Shown: positions 1 through 8,972 of the stretch, one piece after another
How the letters are laid out: every line of letters starts with the position of its first letter
How positions within the stretch are numbered: the first letter of the stretch is position 1
Origin: Paenibacillus sp. SY21-1
Lineage (GTDB): Bacteria; Bacillota; Bacilli; Paenibacillales; Paenibacillaceae
Direction: 5' to 3'
Assembly: GCF_005222705.1 (NCBI RefSeq)
Contig: NZ_STGF01000007.1
Location: 62,001 to 126,000, forward strand
DNA: 64,000 nt
Notes under the pieces: model-generated
The model's database searches: none
Seen by the model: only the letters and a program-made list of their open reading frames with translations
What the model was told of the DNA's origin: nothing
Translations under genes and position numbers: made by a program

Positions 1-28
1 CGTATAAAATGCGACTGTTGGCATCTCT

Positions 29-808
29 TCACTCTCCTTCCATTTCGCCTGATTCATACAACAAGCAGGTTAATCCGACAATCCCCGCCGTTTCCGTCCG
101 CAATATACGGTTGCCAAGCCCGACGAGCAGCGCGCCCGCCGCTTCCGCCTCTTCCGCTTCGCGCTCCGTAAAGCCGCCTTCCGGACCAACGATAAGCAGC
201 ACATTCGGGGGGGGCGCGTCCGCATGCTGCCGGCTGGCGTTCCATTGCCGTACAGCTTTTGCGATGCCGCGTCCATGAGCCGCGTGCCCTTCGCGCTCGT
301 AGCAGAGCAGCGCCAGATCGACGCTTCCGATCAGCGCCAGCAGCTCGCGCCACGTTCGCACCGCACCGATTTCCGGAATTCGGCTGCGGTGCGACTGCTC
401 AGCCGCTTCCTTGGCGATTTTCCCCCAGCGTTCAATCCGCTTCGCTTCCTTCTTGCCGTCATACTGCACAATCATCCGTTCGGATTGAAAAGGAGCAAAA
501 GCGAACGCGCCGATCTCCGTCCCCTTCTGCACGACCAGCTCCATCTTGTCGCCCTTGGGCAAGCTTTGCGCGATGGTAATGTTCCACTTTGGCTCGCTCT
601 TTCCCCCAAGCCATTCGACGACATCCGCCACTACTTCGCTCTGCGCCTCGCGGACGCAGACGAGCGCCGTTCGTCCTGCGCCGTCGCTGACAATCAGCTT
701 ATCGCCGGCTTTCGTACGCATGACACGAAGTGCATGATGGGCATCCTCGCCCGTAATGCGAACCTCGGCTTCGCCGAATTGATCCGCCGCCACAAAATAT
801 CGTTGCAT
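29..808 (-). CDS. rsmE: 16S rRNA (uracil(1498)-N3)-methyltransferase RsmE
   Basis: This SPOUT-family enzyme methylates N3 of U1498 in 16S rRNA using S-adenosylmethionine. The 259-residue product has the usual length. An N-terminal PUA-like part carries the GEDAHHALRVMR stretch, and the C-terminal trefoil-knot SAM-binding region shows IVGPEGGF followed by GNRILRTETA. I chose the ATG at 808, which gives MQRYFVAADQF, because GGAGAAG lies about 4 bases upstream; an in-frame ATG 27 bases earlier has no ribosome site. It is the last gene of the prmA-protease-rsmE group downstream of the dnaK operon, the usual Bacillales position (YqeU in Bacillus subtilis). Identification is by motif and by context. 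Confidence 0.95.
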   Translation of the reverse strand: MQRYFVAADQFGEAEVRITGEDAHHALRVMRTKAGDKLIVSDGAGRTALVCVREAQSEVVADVVEWLGGKSEPKWNITIAQSLPKGDKMELVVQKGTEIGAFAFAPFQSERMIVQYDGKKEAKRIERWGKIAKEAAEQSHRSRIPEIGAVRTWRELLALIGSVDLALLCYEREGHAAHGRGIAKAVRQWNASRQHADAPPPNVLLIVGPEGGFTEREAEEAEAAGALLVGLGNRILRTETAGIVGLTCLLYESGEMEGE

Positions 809-901
809 CGTTCTTCTCCAACCACCCTTGTGCAAATTCCATCCTTCATCTTACCATGAACGACTTTCAAAAATCTATGTCAAACGAATGCCAGCAAGCT
901 G

Positions 902-1582
902 CTAGCCGGCAAACCAGCTCGCTACGAAAAACAGCGAATGGTCCATAAGCACAGTAGACAACCTTAGAATCGGATCAAGCGTTACCGCCCTAAGCGGTGG
1001 AATGAAGACCAATAGAAGAAAAATAAAAATTCCCCACTGCGCATTTTGATCCATTTTGTACCGAACCTTGATGGGGACCAGATCAGCGATAATCCGGTAG
1101 CCGTCCAGCGGCGGAAGCGGAATCAGGTTAAATACGAACAGCAAAAAATTCAACCCGATTACATATTTGAAAAACGTTTCAACCGCAGCCACAACGCCAA
1201 CCGAAGCGCCGCCCAGCACACCCGAATATACAATGGTAACGAATAAGACAACGGAAACAAAGCCGACGACCAGGTTGCTCAGCGGGCCGACCGCAGATAC
1301 AATAACCCCCATCAGACGCGGCTTCTTGAATCTGCCTTGGTTCACGAGAACCGGCTTCGCCCAGCCAAAGCCTGCAATCAGAATAAGGATGGAACCAAGC
1401 ACGTCCAGGTGAACGCGAGGGTTCAGAGTAACCCGGCCCGCTTTGTACGGGCCTTCGTCTCCGAATTTATAGGCGCTGTACGCGTGGGCAAATTCATGAA
1501 CCGTAAAGCCGATGATAAGCGCCAACGCGACAAAAGGAAGATCCTCCAGCGGGTACCGGATAAATTGTTGCAAAAAATCCAT
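902..1582 (-). CDS. Site-2-protease-family (M50) membrane metalloprotease
   Basis: This is a roughly 226-residue polytopic membrane protein of the M50 (site-2 protease) family, which cleaves substrates within the membrane. The zinc-binding HEFAH motif lies in the first membrane segment, and NLIPLPPLDG near residue 165 matches the second metal-ligand region (N-x-x-P-x-x-x-x-D-G). Several hydrophobic helices surround these motifs. The start ATG at 1582 overlaps the prmA stop (TAATG) and is preceded by AGGTGG, so translation is probably coupled to prmA. Small M50 proteins of this type are common in Bacillota; the substrate is unknown. Its place between prmA and rsmE is unusual, since these two are often adjacent. 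Confidence 0.88.
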   Translation of the reverse strand: MDFLQQFIRYPLEDLPFVALALIIGFTVHEFAHAYSAYKFGDEGPYKAGRVTLNPRVHLDVLGSILILIAGFGWAKPVLVNQGRFKKPRLMGVIVSAVGPLSNLVVGFVSVVLFVTIVYSGVLGGASVGVVAAVETFFKYVIGLNFLLFVFNLIPLPPLDGYRIIADLVPIKVRYKMDQNAQWGIFIFLLLVFIPPLRAVTLDPILRLSTVLMDHSLFFVASWFAG

Positions 1583-2568
1583 TAAACCACCTGCGGCTTT
1601 CTCGCCACGAAAGCAATCCACTTCTCATCGCGGCGCTTCTCCAGAACTTCAAATCCCGAGGCCAGCAAACCGGCCTCAACGTCAGTTTCCTTGTTCTCGT
1701 ATACGCCCGATGCGATATAAATGCCTCCCGGCTTTAATGCAGCGAACACATCGTCAACGAACAGCAGAATGATCTCGGCCAAAATATTCGCAACGACCAA
1801 ATCTACCGGCAGCTCGACTGCGGTTTGGCCGCTTTCAGCGCCTGCTTCATCCTGCTTGAGCACGCCCAGCAAATCGCTTAGCTTGACCTCGACTTGGTCG
1901 GACAGCCCGTTCAGCCTCACATTTTCGGTAGCGCTCGATACGGCGACAGGGTCTAAATCAAGCGCAAGCACACGTTTGGCGCCAAGCCTGCACGCCCCGA
2001 TCGCCAGAATGCCTGAGCCTGTTCCGACGTCGATTACATCTTCTCCGCCGCGGACGACCGACTCCAGCGTCTGCAGACAGAGCGCGGTGGTAGGGTGCGT
2101 CCCCGTTCCGAATGCCATTCCCGGGTCCAGCTCGATAATCCGCTCCTCGGGAGCGGCCTCGTATTCCTCCCACGTCGGCTTGATCGTCAACGTCTCCGAC
2201 ACGCGGATCGGCTTGAAATACTGCTTCCAAGCGGTCGCCCAATCCTCGTCGTCTACAAGCACGGCCGCATATTCCACTTTTCCCGGATCGATGTCGAACT
2301 CGCGAAGCTCCTCGATTCTCGGCTTTAAGGCCTCAATTAAAGCATCGGCGTCCACATCCTCGGTAAAGTACCCTTTGATGATGGCCTCCCCTTCGGGTAT
2401 ATCGTTAAGCGGCAGCTCATACCATTGTCCAAGCGACGTATCGCGCGGCTTGTTCAACGAACCAGATTCTTCAATGGATACGCCGCCGGCGCCCAATTCA
2501 TGCAAAAAATTCGAAATCATCTCCTGCGCCTCTTCGGTCGTGGAGATTGTAAGCTCATACCATTTCAT
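1582..2568 (-). CDS. prmA: Ribosomal protein L11 methyltransferase PrmA
   Basis: PrmA methylates lysines and the N-terminal amino group of ribosomal protein L11 with S-adenosylmethionine. The 328-residue length fits the family. An N-terminal substrate-recognition domain (MKWYELTISTTEEAQE) is followed by the methyltransferase fold, with LDPGMAFGTGTHPTT near residue 147, VIDVGTGSGILAIGA (motif I) near 178, and VDLVVANILAEII near 255. It begins the prmA-M50 protease-rsmE unit; the next gene overlaps its stop codon by one base. In Bacillales prmA normally lies just downstream of dnaJ. Here four unrelated genes separate the two. Confidence 0.96.
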   Translation of the reverse strand: MKWYELTISTTEEAQEMISNFLHELGAGGVSIEESGSLNKPRDTSLGQWYELPLNDIPEGEAIIKGYFTEDVDADALIEALKPRIEELREFDIDPGKVEYAAVLVDDEDWATAWKQYFKPIRVSETLTIKPTWEEYEAAPEERIIELDPGMAFGTGTHPTTALCLQTLESVVRGGEDVIDVGTGSGILAIGACRLGAKRVLALDLDPVAVSSATENVRLNGLSDQVEVKLSDLLGVLKQDEAGAESGQTAVELPVDLVVANILAEIILLFVDDVFAALKPGGIYIASGVYENKETDVEAGLLASGFEVLEKRRDEKWIAFVARKPQVV

Positions 2569-2739
2569 TATGTAGTTGCCTCCATTATTAGCTTTTCCAT
2601 TTTAAGACCAGCTTCTATTGTACACCAGAGTACCGCCGCTGCACAAAACGAAATTCCCTTCGTATAAAACACTTGCATATCCTTTAATTCCGAGTATAAT
2701 ACTAGGTATATAGACAAACGGAGATCGGAGCTGTTGAAT

Positions 2740-3093
2740 ATGACCTTTTCGGATAAACAATATGCGGCAAAATGGGTGGACGATTATTTGGATTTGTACA
2801 ACACGGCTGTTCAACTCGGTGACGTTGCATGGCAAGAGGATATATTGCGCACGTTGCAGGCGAAGGATCAGCATATTCAACTGGAGATCATTTCCGGCAT
2901 CAAGGTGGACCTCTGGCTGAAATTTGACAGTATAAACCGTAAAATGGTGACCCTCTACGAGCAATTGCGGAACAATGCGTTTTCGGAGCAAGAGAAGCGC
3001 TCGGTGCTCGAGCAGGTGTGGGAGTTTAAGCTTCAGCGCATATTAATAGCAAGCAAATTAAAGGAATATCATCTGAGCTCTCCGTCAAAATGA
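2740..3093 (+). CDS. Conserved hypothetical protein, about 117 aa, acidic helical
   Basis: I do not recognise a named family. The product (MTFSDKQYAAKW at the N terminus) is soluble-looking and largely helical, with many charged residues, and has no signal peptide or membrane segment. I prefer the ATG at 2740, which has GGAG 9 bases upstream; a TTG six bases earlier is possible but too close to the ribosome site. It runs opposite to prmA, and the roughly 170-base gap between the two starts would hold both promoters. Base composition matches the surrounding core genome, so it is probably a resident genus-level gene. Confidence 0.7.
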   Translation: MTFSDKQYAAKWVDDYLDLYNTAVQLGDVAWQEDILRTLQAKDQHIQLEIISGIKVDLWLKFDSINRKMVTLYEQLRNNAFSEQEKRSVLEQVWEFKLQRILIASKLKEYHLSSPSK

Positions 3094-3246
3094 TGAAACA
3101 AGCCGATCAAATAAAAAAAGCCGACATGCAGAGGACTGCTTGTCAAGCTTGTAAGACTAACGTATTCTCTTGTGGCATGCAGATGTCCGCTCTGCCTTAC
3201 ATGCATGTGGTACAAGGTCTGTAGTCTTGCAGCTTGTCTGCTCGGA

Positions 3247-3462
3247 TTACATGGATACAGGCTTCATATCGCGCATCATGGCCATCATCATCGTGGACAT
3301 TTCATCGCACTCTTGCATTTTCATCATCATCATGTTCATATCCATGCCGTCCATCATGTCCATTTCCATACATTGCTCCATCATCATCTTGAGCGATTTC
3401 ATCTTGCACATCATGTCATCCATACACATATTCATCATCATTTGCATCGCCATTTTTTCCAT
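3247..3462 (-). CDS. Small extremely methionine-rich protein (71 aa)
   Basis: The product has about 33 methionines in 71 residues, often in runs of two to four (for example MNMMMMKM), plus three cysteines and several Asp/Glu. There is no signal peptide. A strong GGGAGGTG ribosome site lies about 7 bases before the ATG, which argues that this strand is the coding one; the complementary frame is an apparent histidine-rich mirror. Methionine and cysteine clusters of this kind bind Cu(I) or Ag(I) in known proteins, or serve as oxidant sinks, so metal binding or methionine storage is an inference only. It lies alone between the gene at 2740 and a DUF72 gene. Confidence 0.6.
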   Translation of the reverse strand: MEKMAMQMMMNMCMDDMMCKMKSLKMMMEQCMEMDMMDGMDMNMMMMKMQECDEMSTMMMAMMRDMKPVSM

Positions 3463-3529
3463 GAATGTACACCTCCCATTTCCTATTTAAAATTGTTGAA
3501 ACAACTGCTTCCTAACGAAGGATACTACA

Positions 3530-3556
3530 GTCTTGATAAGAAATCAAGACTTTTTT
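3530..3556 (+). terminator. Hairpin plus T-tract upstream of the methionine-rich gene
   Basis: GTCTTGAT and ATCAAGAC form an 8-bp stem with a 5-base loop, followed by TTTTTT on the plus strand. It has the form of an intrinsic terminator for a plus-strand transcript, yet the annotated neighbours here are on the minus strand. It may terminate a transcript from the gene at 2740 or an antisense RNA across the methionine-rich gene. Confidence 0.5.
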
Positions 3557-3700
3557 GTGTTTTTTCTTGATTTCCAACCTTAAAATATGATATAAATATA
3601 GGTTATTCCTTTTATACTTATATATCCACTAGGATTAATCAGCAAAGGGGCTATTTCCATTTTTCAGCCCCCCCGCCATAAGCCGCGCGGCTTTATCCTC

Positions 3701-4549
3701 TTACTCGAACAGATCAATTTGCTTGGGCGGCAGCGGATACAACGGCTGACCAAGCAGCTCCGACAGCCTGCGAGCGTTGTCCGCCGCATCGCCGCCCGAA
3801 TTATTGTTGAAAATGACGGTCACGCGCTTGCTCTCTCGCTCCAGCGCAAGAAGCCGGTCACGCCATCCCAGAAGCTCAGCATCGCTATAACGATATAAAT
3901 AACGGACCTCCCGCCAATTCGGCGCCCCGTTCGACACCCAGCCTGCTGCATTCCGTCCGTGAAAGCGTACGATGATCTCTTCCTCATGCGTCGAAACCGC
4001 CACGATAGGAACAGAGCCTGGCTCCACCTGCGGCTCGTCGCATACACTGTGGAGCCAGCCTTCCTGACGCATAAAGGCAAGCGTTTTATCCCGCATCTCT
4101 CCGCTAAACCAGCTTTGATGGCGAAATTCGAGGGCAAGCGGCAAGTCTCCCATACGCGCCTTATCGACGCGAAGCTTCCTGACATTTTCCCTGGTGCAAT
4201 CGAACCAAGGCGGATATTGGAACAATACGGCGCGGCATTTGCCCGCCTTAACAAGCGGCTGAATCGACGCCTTGAAGCCTTGGTACATGTCCGCCGTTTC
4301 ATCATCCGAATACAGCTTGTTCGATTGTCCGGTCATGCCTTGATACGCCTTTACGACAAAGGAAAAGCCGTCGTCCACCTGCTCCGCCCATCGTTCGAAC
4401 AGCTCGGGCTTATGAATGGCGTAATAAGAGCTGTCCACCTCCACGGTGCGAAAATACCTGCTGTACACTTTAAGCTTGTCCTGCGGTCTTGTGCCGGGAG
4501 CATACAACAGCTCATGGTCGCCCCAGCCCGCCAGCCCGATTGTTATCAC
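3701..4549 (-). CDS. DUF72 (YecE-like) family protein
   Basis: The 282-residue product belongs to the DUF72/YecE family, a TIM-barrel fold of unknown biochemical function. The N-terminal IGLAGWGDHELLY and the Y-x-x-x-F-x-T-V-E-V-D-S-S-Y-Y signature near residues 31-43 identify it, with LALEFRHQSW near 140 and an HGRN segment near 200. Length is normal. It is followed 30 bases upstream by the MEKHLA-domain gene in the same direction, so the two could be cotranscribed. No substrate can be inferred from the sequence. Confidence 0.87.
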   Translation of the reverse strand: MITIGLAGWGDHELLYAPGTRPQDKLKVYSRYFRTVEVDSSYYAIHKPELFERWAEQVDDGFSFVVKAYQGMTGQSNKLYSDDETADMYQGFKASIQPLVKAGKCRAVLFQYPPWFDCTRENVRKLRVDKARMGDLPLALEFRHQSWFSGEMRDKTLAFMRQEGWLHSVCDEPQVEPGSVPIVAVSTHEEEIIVRFHGRNAAGWVSNGAPNWREVRYLYRYSDAELLGWRDRLLALERESKRVTVIFNNNSGGDAADNARRLSELLGQPLYPLPPKQIDLFE

Positions 4550-4579
4550 CCTATCGCCCCCCGGAGAATGTAAATCCGC

Positions 4580-5047
4580 TTATTCTATGTAGCTGTAATC
4601 CGAAAAAGCTGCCGCCTGCCCTCTGTAGGCGCCTTCGCTGTCCACAACGTTCCATACCGTAGCCTGCAATATGAAAAAACGGCGGCCTGTGCGAGACACG
4701 CGAATTCCGGTATAATCGTCCACATAGCCGTTCAAGCTCACGGCCTGGAAAAACCGATCGCGCTCCGCCCTCTCCGCAGGCTCTGCCGTCAGCCTTGATG
4801 GGGTCTGCGTGAACGTCTCCCAATCCATCTCCCAGAGCTCCAGGCCGCGAAGGTTGCCAAAGTTGAGCACAGGGTCCTTTTCTGTGCCGTGTGAAAGAAT
4901 CACCTTCGTGGCCCGGTACAGCTGCTCCCAAGCAGGCTCTCCGACCTTCAGCGCAATCAACTCACTGCCAGTCCAGCGCTTGTAGCTGTCAATAAGCAGT
5001 CTGGCGTGCCGCTCTGCGGCGCCCTCCCCAATTTTTAACGGCGTCAT
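4580..5047 (-). CDS. MEKHLA-domain (PAS-like) protein
   Basis: The 155-residue product matches the MEKHLA domain, a PAS-like module known from plant HD-ZIP III proteins and from stand-alone bacterial proteins. It shows PVLNFGNLRGLELWEMDW near residues 61-79, where the PAS-like core sits, and GRRFFILQATVWNVVD near the C terminus. It consists of little else, so it may be a small sensor or ligand-binding protein; its ligand is unknown. A GGAGGGG site precedes the ATG. It is divergently placed relative to nothing; dnaJ lies downstream in the same direction and ends in its own terminator before it. Confidence 0.8.
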   Translation of the reverse strand: MTPLKIGEGAAERHARLLIDSYKRWTGSELIALKVGEPAWEQLYRATKVILSHGTEKDPVLNFGNLRGLELWEMDWETFTQTPSRLTAEPAERAERDRFFQAVSLNGYVDDYTGIRVSRTGRRFFILQATVWNVVDSEGAYRGQAAAFSDYSYIE

Positions 5048-5212
5048 TGCGCCCCTCCTCTTTATCCATGCGTTCCCTCATCCGCAGGCCGCTAGCGCCA
5101 TGCTTACCCTTCAAGCGTAAACGACTGATGTCGTCCTCTGGCGGCAAAGCTAACGTTTCGCGCTGAATGAGAAGCCGATTATAAACGTGAAATATATAAA
5201 TGCTTATAATTT

Positions 5213-5250
5213 TGAAAAAAAACGTTCCGGGCTAATCGCCGCGGAACGCC
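5213..5250 (-). terminator. Terminator overlapping the dnaJ 3' end
   Basis: Read on the minus strand, GCGTTCCG and CGGAACGT form the stem, followed by a run of eight T. The first arm lies within the last codons of dnaJ, so the hairpin starts before the stop codon. It closes the hrcA-grpE-dnaK-dnaJ transcript and explains why prmA, further on, is transcribed separately. Confidence 0.85.
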
Positions 5251-6368
5251 TTTTTCATTCGTTCAAAGATAGATTCATGATGTTCGTTTTCTGGAGATTC
5301 TATCGCTTCGGAACTCTCTCCGCCAAATTGGCGAAGCAGCTCCTTCTGCTCCTCGGTAAGATTCGTAGGCGTAACGATCGTCACCTTGACATGCTGATCG
5401 CCTTGACCGTAGCCTCGCAGCTTCGGAACGCCCTTGCCTTTGAGGCGGAAATACGTACCGGTTTGCGTACCCGCAGGTATTTTGAGCTTGACCTTCTCGG
5501 TAAGCGTAGGTATTTCAATTTCCGCGCCTAACGCCGCCTGTACGAAATTAAGCGGTACCTCGCAATAAATATCATCGCCCTCGCGGTCAAAAAATTCATG
5601 CGATTTCACTCGAATGACGATGTACAAATCGCCTGCAGGACCGCCGCGCAGACCGCCCTCGCCTTCGCCAGACATACGGATTTGCGCTCCGTCGTCTACG
5701 CCGGCCGGTATCCGCACCTTGATTTTGCGCTGGCGCTTAACTTTGCCCGCTCCATGGCAGGTACCGCACTTGTCTTTAATAATGCGCCCTGTACCGCTAC
5801 AATTCGTACATGCGCGACGATTGACCATCCGGCCGAACGGCGTGTTCTGCACAACCTCTTGTTGACCGCTGCCTTTACATACCGAACAGGCTTCCGGCTT
5901 CGTACCCGGCTTTGCGCCATTGCCGTGGCAAGTGTCACAGGACTCGGTACGCGGAATCGTAATCTCCGCCTCTTTGCCGAACACCGCTTCTTTGAACTCC
6001 ACGGTCATCGTATATTGCAAATCGTTGCCGCGCTGCGGCGCATTCGGATCTCGCCGATTGCCTCCGCCGCCGCCAAAGAACATATCGAAAATATCGCCGA
6101 AGCCGCCGCCGAAATCCGCGCCGCCACCGCCGCCCATGCCCTGATTCGGATCAACATGTCCGAAGCGGTCATAAGTGGAACGCTTGCCGTCATCGCTCAG
6201 CACATCGTAAGCTTCCTTCACTTCCTTGAACTTCGATTCGGCGTCAGCCGCTTTGTTCACGTCCGGATGGTATTGCCTCGCGAGCTTGCGGTAGGATTTT
6301 TTAATATCTTCAGCCGAAGCGTCTTTCCCGACGCCCAGCACCTCATAATAATCGCGTTTGTCCGCCAC
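5232..6368 (-). CDS. dnaJ: Chaperone protein DnaJ
   Basis: DnaJ delivers unfolded clients to DnaK and stimulates its ATPase. The 378-residue protein is a full type A Hsp40: a J domain with HPD in YHPDVNK near residue 35, a Gly/Phe-rich linker ([14 protein letters not shown]), four CxxCxGxG zinc repeats ([32 protein letters not shown]) near residues 144-210, and the C-terminal substrate-binding domains. The start codon is GTG, 5 bases after GGAGGTGAG. It is the last gene of the heat-shock operon, about 105 bases after dnaK with a possible hairpin between them. Confidence 0.98.
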   Translation of the reverse strand: MADKRDYYEVLGVGKDASAEDIKKSYRKLARQYHPDVNKAADAESKFKEVKEAYDVLSDDGKRSTYDRFGHVDPNQGMGGGGGADFGGGFGDIFDMFFGGGGGNRRDPNAPQRGNDLQYTMTVEFKEAVFGKEAEITIPRTESCDTCHGNGAKPGTKPEACSVCKGSGQQEVVQNTPFGRMVNRRACTNCSGTGRIIKDKCGTCHGAGKVKRQRKIKVRIPAGVDDGAQIRMSGEGEGGLRGGPAGDLYIVIRVKSHEFFDREGDDIYCEVPLNFVQAALGAEIEIPTLTEKVKLKIPAGTQTGTYFRLKGKGVPKLRGYGQGDQHVKVTIVTPTNLTEEQKELLRQFGGESSEAIESPENEHHESIFERMKKAFRGD

Positions 6369-6425
6369 CTGTTCTCACCTCCGCATTTATTGTATGCGCC
6401 ACTGCGCGAGCAGACGCACGAAAGG

Positions 6426-6460
6426 AGGTCAAAGTCAGGCTGCGCCTGTCCTTGACCTCT
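6426..6460 (-). promoter_or_regulatory. Inverted repeat in the dnaK-dnaJ intergenic gap
   Basis: GAGGTCAAGGACAGG and the partly complementary CCTGACTTTGACCTCC form an imperfect stem with a 6-base loop, and no T-tract follows. It may be an RNA-processing or partial attenuation site setting the dnaK to dnaJ ratio; this is inferred from position and structure alone. Confidence 0.45.
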
Positions 6461-6473
6461 CGCCCGCTGCTTC

Positions 6474-8312
6474 TTATTTCTTATCGTCAACTACTTCATA
6501 GTCGGCATCTACAACGTTGTCCTTGCCTTTCGCCGATCCCGCTTCCGGCTCGCCGCCTTCTGCCGCAGGGCCCTCCTGGGCAGCCTGCTCATACAGCTTA
6601 ACGGAAAGAGCCTGCACGATTTGGGTCAGCTCCTCTACCGAAGCATTGATTTGCTCCAGATCGTCAGTAGCAAGCGCAGCCGTAACCTTTTCTTTCGCTT
6701 GGTTCGCTTTTTCGATTTCGGATGGGTCAACCTTGTCGCCCAAATCCTTGATCGTTTTGTCTACAGAGTAGATCAACTGGTCAGCGACGTTTTTAGCTTC
6801 AACCAGCTCGCGACGTTTGCGGTCTTCCTCGGCGTTCAGCTCCGCATCCTTCATCATTTGCTCGATTTCTTGCTCGCTCAAACCGCTTGAAGAAGTGATC
6901 GTGATTTTTTGACTTTTGCCTGTGCCTTTGTCAAGCGCCGATACGTTAACGATACCGTTCGCGTCGATGTCAAATGTAACTTCGATTTGCGGTACGCCGC
7001 GCGGTGCCGGCGGAATATCGTTCAGCGTAAAGCGGCCAAGCGTTTTGTTGCCGTTAGCCATCGAACGCTCGCCTTGCAGAACGTGAATTTCAACGCCTGG
7101 CTGGTTGTCGGCATAAGTCGAGAACACCTGCGATTTGCTCGTCGGAATAGTTGTGTTCCGCTCGATCATTTTTGTAAACACGCCGCCAGCTGTCTCGATA
7201 CCAAGCGACAATGGCGTAACGTCAAGCAGTACGACATCCTTTACGTCGCCGGTCAATACGCCGGCTTGAACCGCTGCGCCAAGCGCTACCACTTCGTCCG
7301 GGTTAACCCCTTTGTGCGGGTCTTTGCCGATCAGCTTCTTAACCGCATCCTGAACGGCAGGAATACGAGTCGAGCCGCCGACAAGAACCACTTTATCGAT
7401 ATCGCCAGGCGACATGCCGGCATCGCTCAACGCTTGACGCGTAGGGCCAAGCGTACGCTCTACAAGCTCTGCGGACAGCTCTTCGAATTTGGCGCGAGTC
7501 AGGCTCATCTCCAAATGCTGAGGAACCCCGTCAACCATCGTAATGAACGGCAAGGAAATAGCGGACGTCATAACGCCGGACAATTCCTTTTTCGCTTTCT
7601 CCGCAGCATCCTTCAGACGTTGTACAGCCGCTTTGTCTTTGGAAAGATCAATGCCTTGATCCTTCTTGAACTCATTAACCAGGTGATCGATGATCACTTG
7701 GTCGAAGTCGTCGCCGCCAAGCTTGTTGTCGCCGCTTGTTGCTTTTACTTCGAAGAAGCCGTCGCCAAGCTCAAGGATCGAAACGTCGAACGTACCGCCG
7801 CCAAGGTCATAGACGAGAATGGTTTGATCTTCTGTTTTCTCCAGACCGTAAGCAAGCGCAGCAGCCGTCGGCTCGTTGACGATACGAAGCACTTCGAGGC
7901 CGGCGATTTTGCCTGCATCCTTCGTAGCTTGACGCTGGCTGTCATTGAAATAAGCTGGAACGGTAATAACCGCTTGCGTTACCGATTGACCGAGATAAGC
8001 CTCGGCATCGGATTTCAGCTTTTGCAAAATAATCGCAGAAATTTCTTGCGGCGTAAATTCTTTGCCGTCGATGCTTTCCTTGTGGTTGGTGCCGATATGA
8101 CGCTTAATCGAGCTGATCGTACGGTCAGGGTTCGTAATCGCTTGGCGTTTTGCCGTTTCGCCGACTACGCGCTCGCCGTCTTTCTTAAAGCCGACAACCG
8201 AAGGGGTTGTGCGGTTGCCTTCCGGGTTAGGGATAACGACAGCCTCGCCGCCCTCCATAACCGCTACGCAAGAGTTTGTTGTACCAAGGTCAATACCGAT
8301 TACTTTACTCAT
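6474..8312 (-). CDS. dnaK: Chaperone protein DnaK (Hsp70)
   Basis: DnaK is the ATP-dependent Hsp70 that folds new and stress-denatured proteins with DnaJ and GrpE. The 612 residues include the family signatures [13 protein letters not shown] at the N terminus, [14 protein letters not shown] near 168 and [14 protein letters not shown] near 308, then the linker [15 protein letters not shown] and the substrate domain. The C-terminal tail is acidic and ends in [19 protein letters not shown] site lies upstream of the ATG. It is intact and lies in the standard hrcA-grpE-dnaK-dnaJ order, under control of the CIRCE/HrcA promoter upstream of hrcA. Confidence 0.99.
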   Translation of the reverse strand: MSKVIGIDLGTTNSCVAVMEGGEAVVIPNPEGNRTTPSVVGFKKDGERVVGETAKRQAITNPDRTISSIKRHIGTNHKESIDGKEFTPQEISAIILQKLKSDAEAYLGQSVTQAVITVPAYFNDSQRQATKDAGKIAGLEVLRIVNEPTAAALAYGLEKTEDQTILVYDLGGGTFDVSILELGDGFFEVKATSGDNKLGGDDFDQVIIDHLVNEFKKDQGIDLSKDKAAVQRLKDAAEKAKKELSGVMTSAISLPFITMVDGVPQHLEMSLTRAKFEELSAELVERTLGPTRQALSDAGMSPGDIDKVVLVGGSTRIPAVQDAVKKLIGKDPHKGVNPDEVVALGAAVQAGVLTGDVKDVVLLDVTPLSLGIETAGGVFTKMIERNTTIPTSKSQVFSTYADNQPGVEIHVLQGERSMANGNKTLGRFTLNDIPPAPRGVPQIEVTFDIDANGIVNVSALDKGTGKSQKITITSSSGLSEQEIEQMMKDAELNAEEDRKRRELVEAKNVADQLIYSVDKTIKDLGDKVDPSEIEKANQAKEKVTAALATDDLEQINASVEELTQIVQALSVKLYEQAAQEGPAAEGGEPEAGSAKGKDNVVDADYEVVDDKK

Positions 8313-8394
8313 GGGTTGGTTCCTCCTACTATTCTTATCGTATTATGTTGATTATATCTTAAAACGGTGAATGCTTGAAACATGACAAGCGAGC

Positions 8395-8949
8395 CTAGCC
8401 GCTCACTTTCACCATCGCCGGACGAAGAACCTTATCCTTTAGCATATAGCCCTTCTGCACTTCCTCGACAATAATGCCTTCCTCATGCTCTTCGGATTCA
8501 ACCTGCATAATCGCTTGATGGAATTCAGGGTTAAACGGCTCGCCAACGACATTCATCGCCTTCAGGCCTTCCTGCTCGAGCGTCTGTCCCAGTTGACGGA
8601 AAATCATGTCCACGCCTTTGACCAGCGAATCGTAATCGCCGCCGCTGGCAGCCGCAGCAATCGCGCGATCAAAGTTATCGACGACAGGAAGCAATTGGCC
8701 GAGCAGCTTCATCGAAGCATATTGACCAAGCTCTTCCTTTTCCTTCAGCGTACGCCGGCGGAAATTGTCAAAGTCTGCTTGTGCGCGTAAGTATTTTTGC
8801 TGATGCTCTTCAGCAAGCTTGGTAAGCTCGACGATACGCTGATCCTCGATTACCGCCGCCTCTTCGGTTTCCTGCTCCGTCGATTGCTCCGTTTGCTCCA
8901 GGTTTTCCGTTTCTACAGCTTCTTCATTATGTTGTTCCTTGGTGCTCAT
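8395..8949 (-). CDS. grpE: Nucleotide exchange factor GrpE
   Basis: GrpE releases ADP from DnaK. The 184-residue protein has a long acidic, glutamate-rich N-terminal tail of about 45 residues, a coiled-coil segment (LAEEHQQKYLRAQADFDNFRRR near 46-68), and the C-terminal beta domain with the family signature around GVDMIFRQLGQTLEQEGL and FNPEFHQAIM. An AAAGGAGGTGATTGC ribosome site precedes the ATG. It follows hrcA by 23 bases and precedes dnaK by about 80 bases in the same operon. Confidence 0.97.
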   Translation of the reverse strand: MSTKEQHNEEAVETENLEQTEQSTEQETEEAAVIEDQRIVELTKLAEEHQQKYLRAQADFDNFRRRTLKEKEELGQYASMKLLGQLLPVVDNFDRAIAAAASGGDYDSLVKGVDMIFRQLGQTLEQEGLKAMNVVGEPFNPEFHQAIMQVESEEHEEGIIVEEVQKGYMLKDKVLRPAMVKVSG

Positions 8950-8972
8950 GCAATCACCTCCTTTAAATGACT

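Noticed and set aside
3172..3570. Plus-strand histidine-rich frame of 132 codons
   Set aside because: It mirrors the methionine-rich minus-strand gene (CAT is the complement of ATG), has no ribosome site, and continues through a terminator hairpin.
6909..8351. 480-codon plus-strand frame antisense to dnaK
   Set aside because: A long open antisense frame opposite a GC-rich, highly expressed gene is a usual codon-bias artefact; it shows no domain and no ribosome site.
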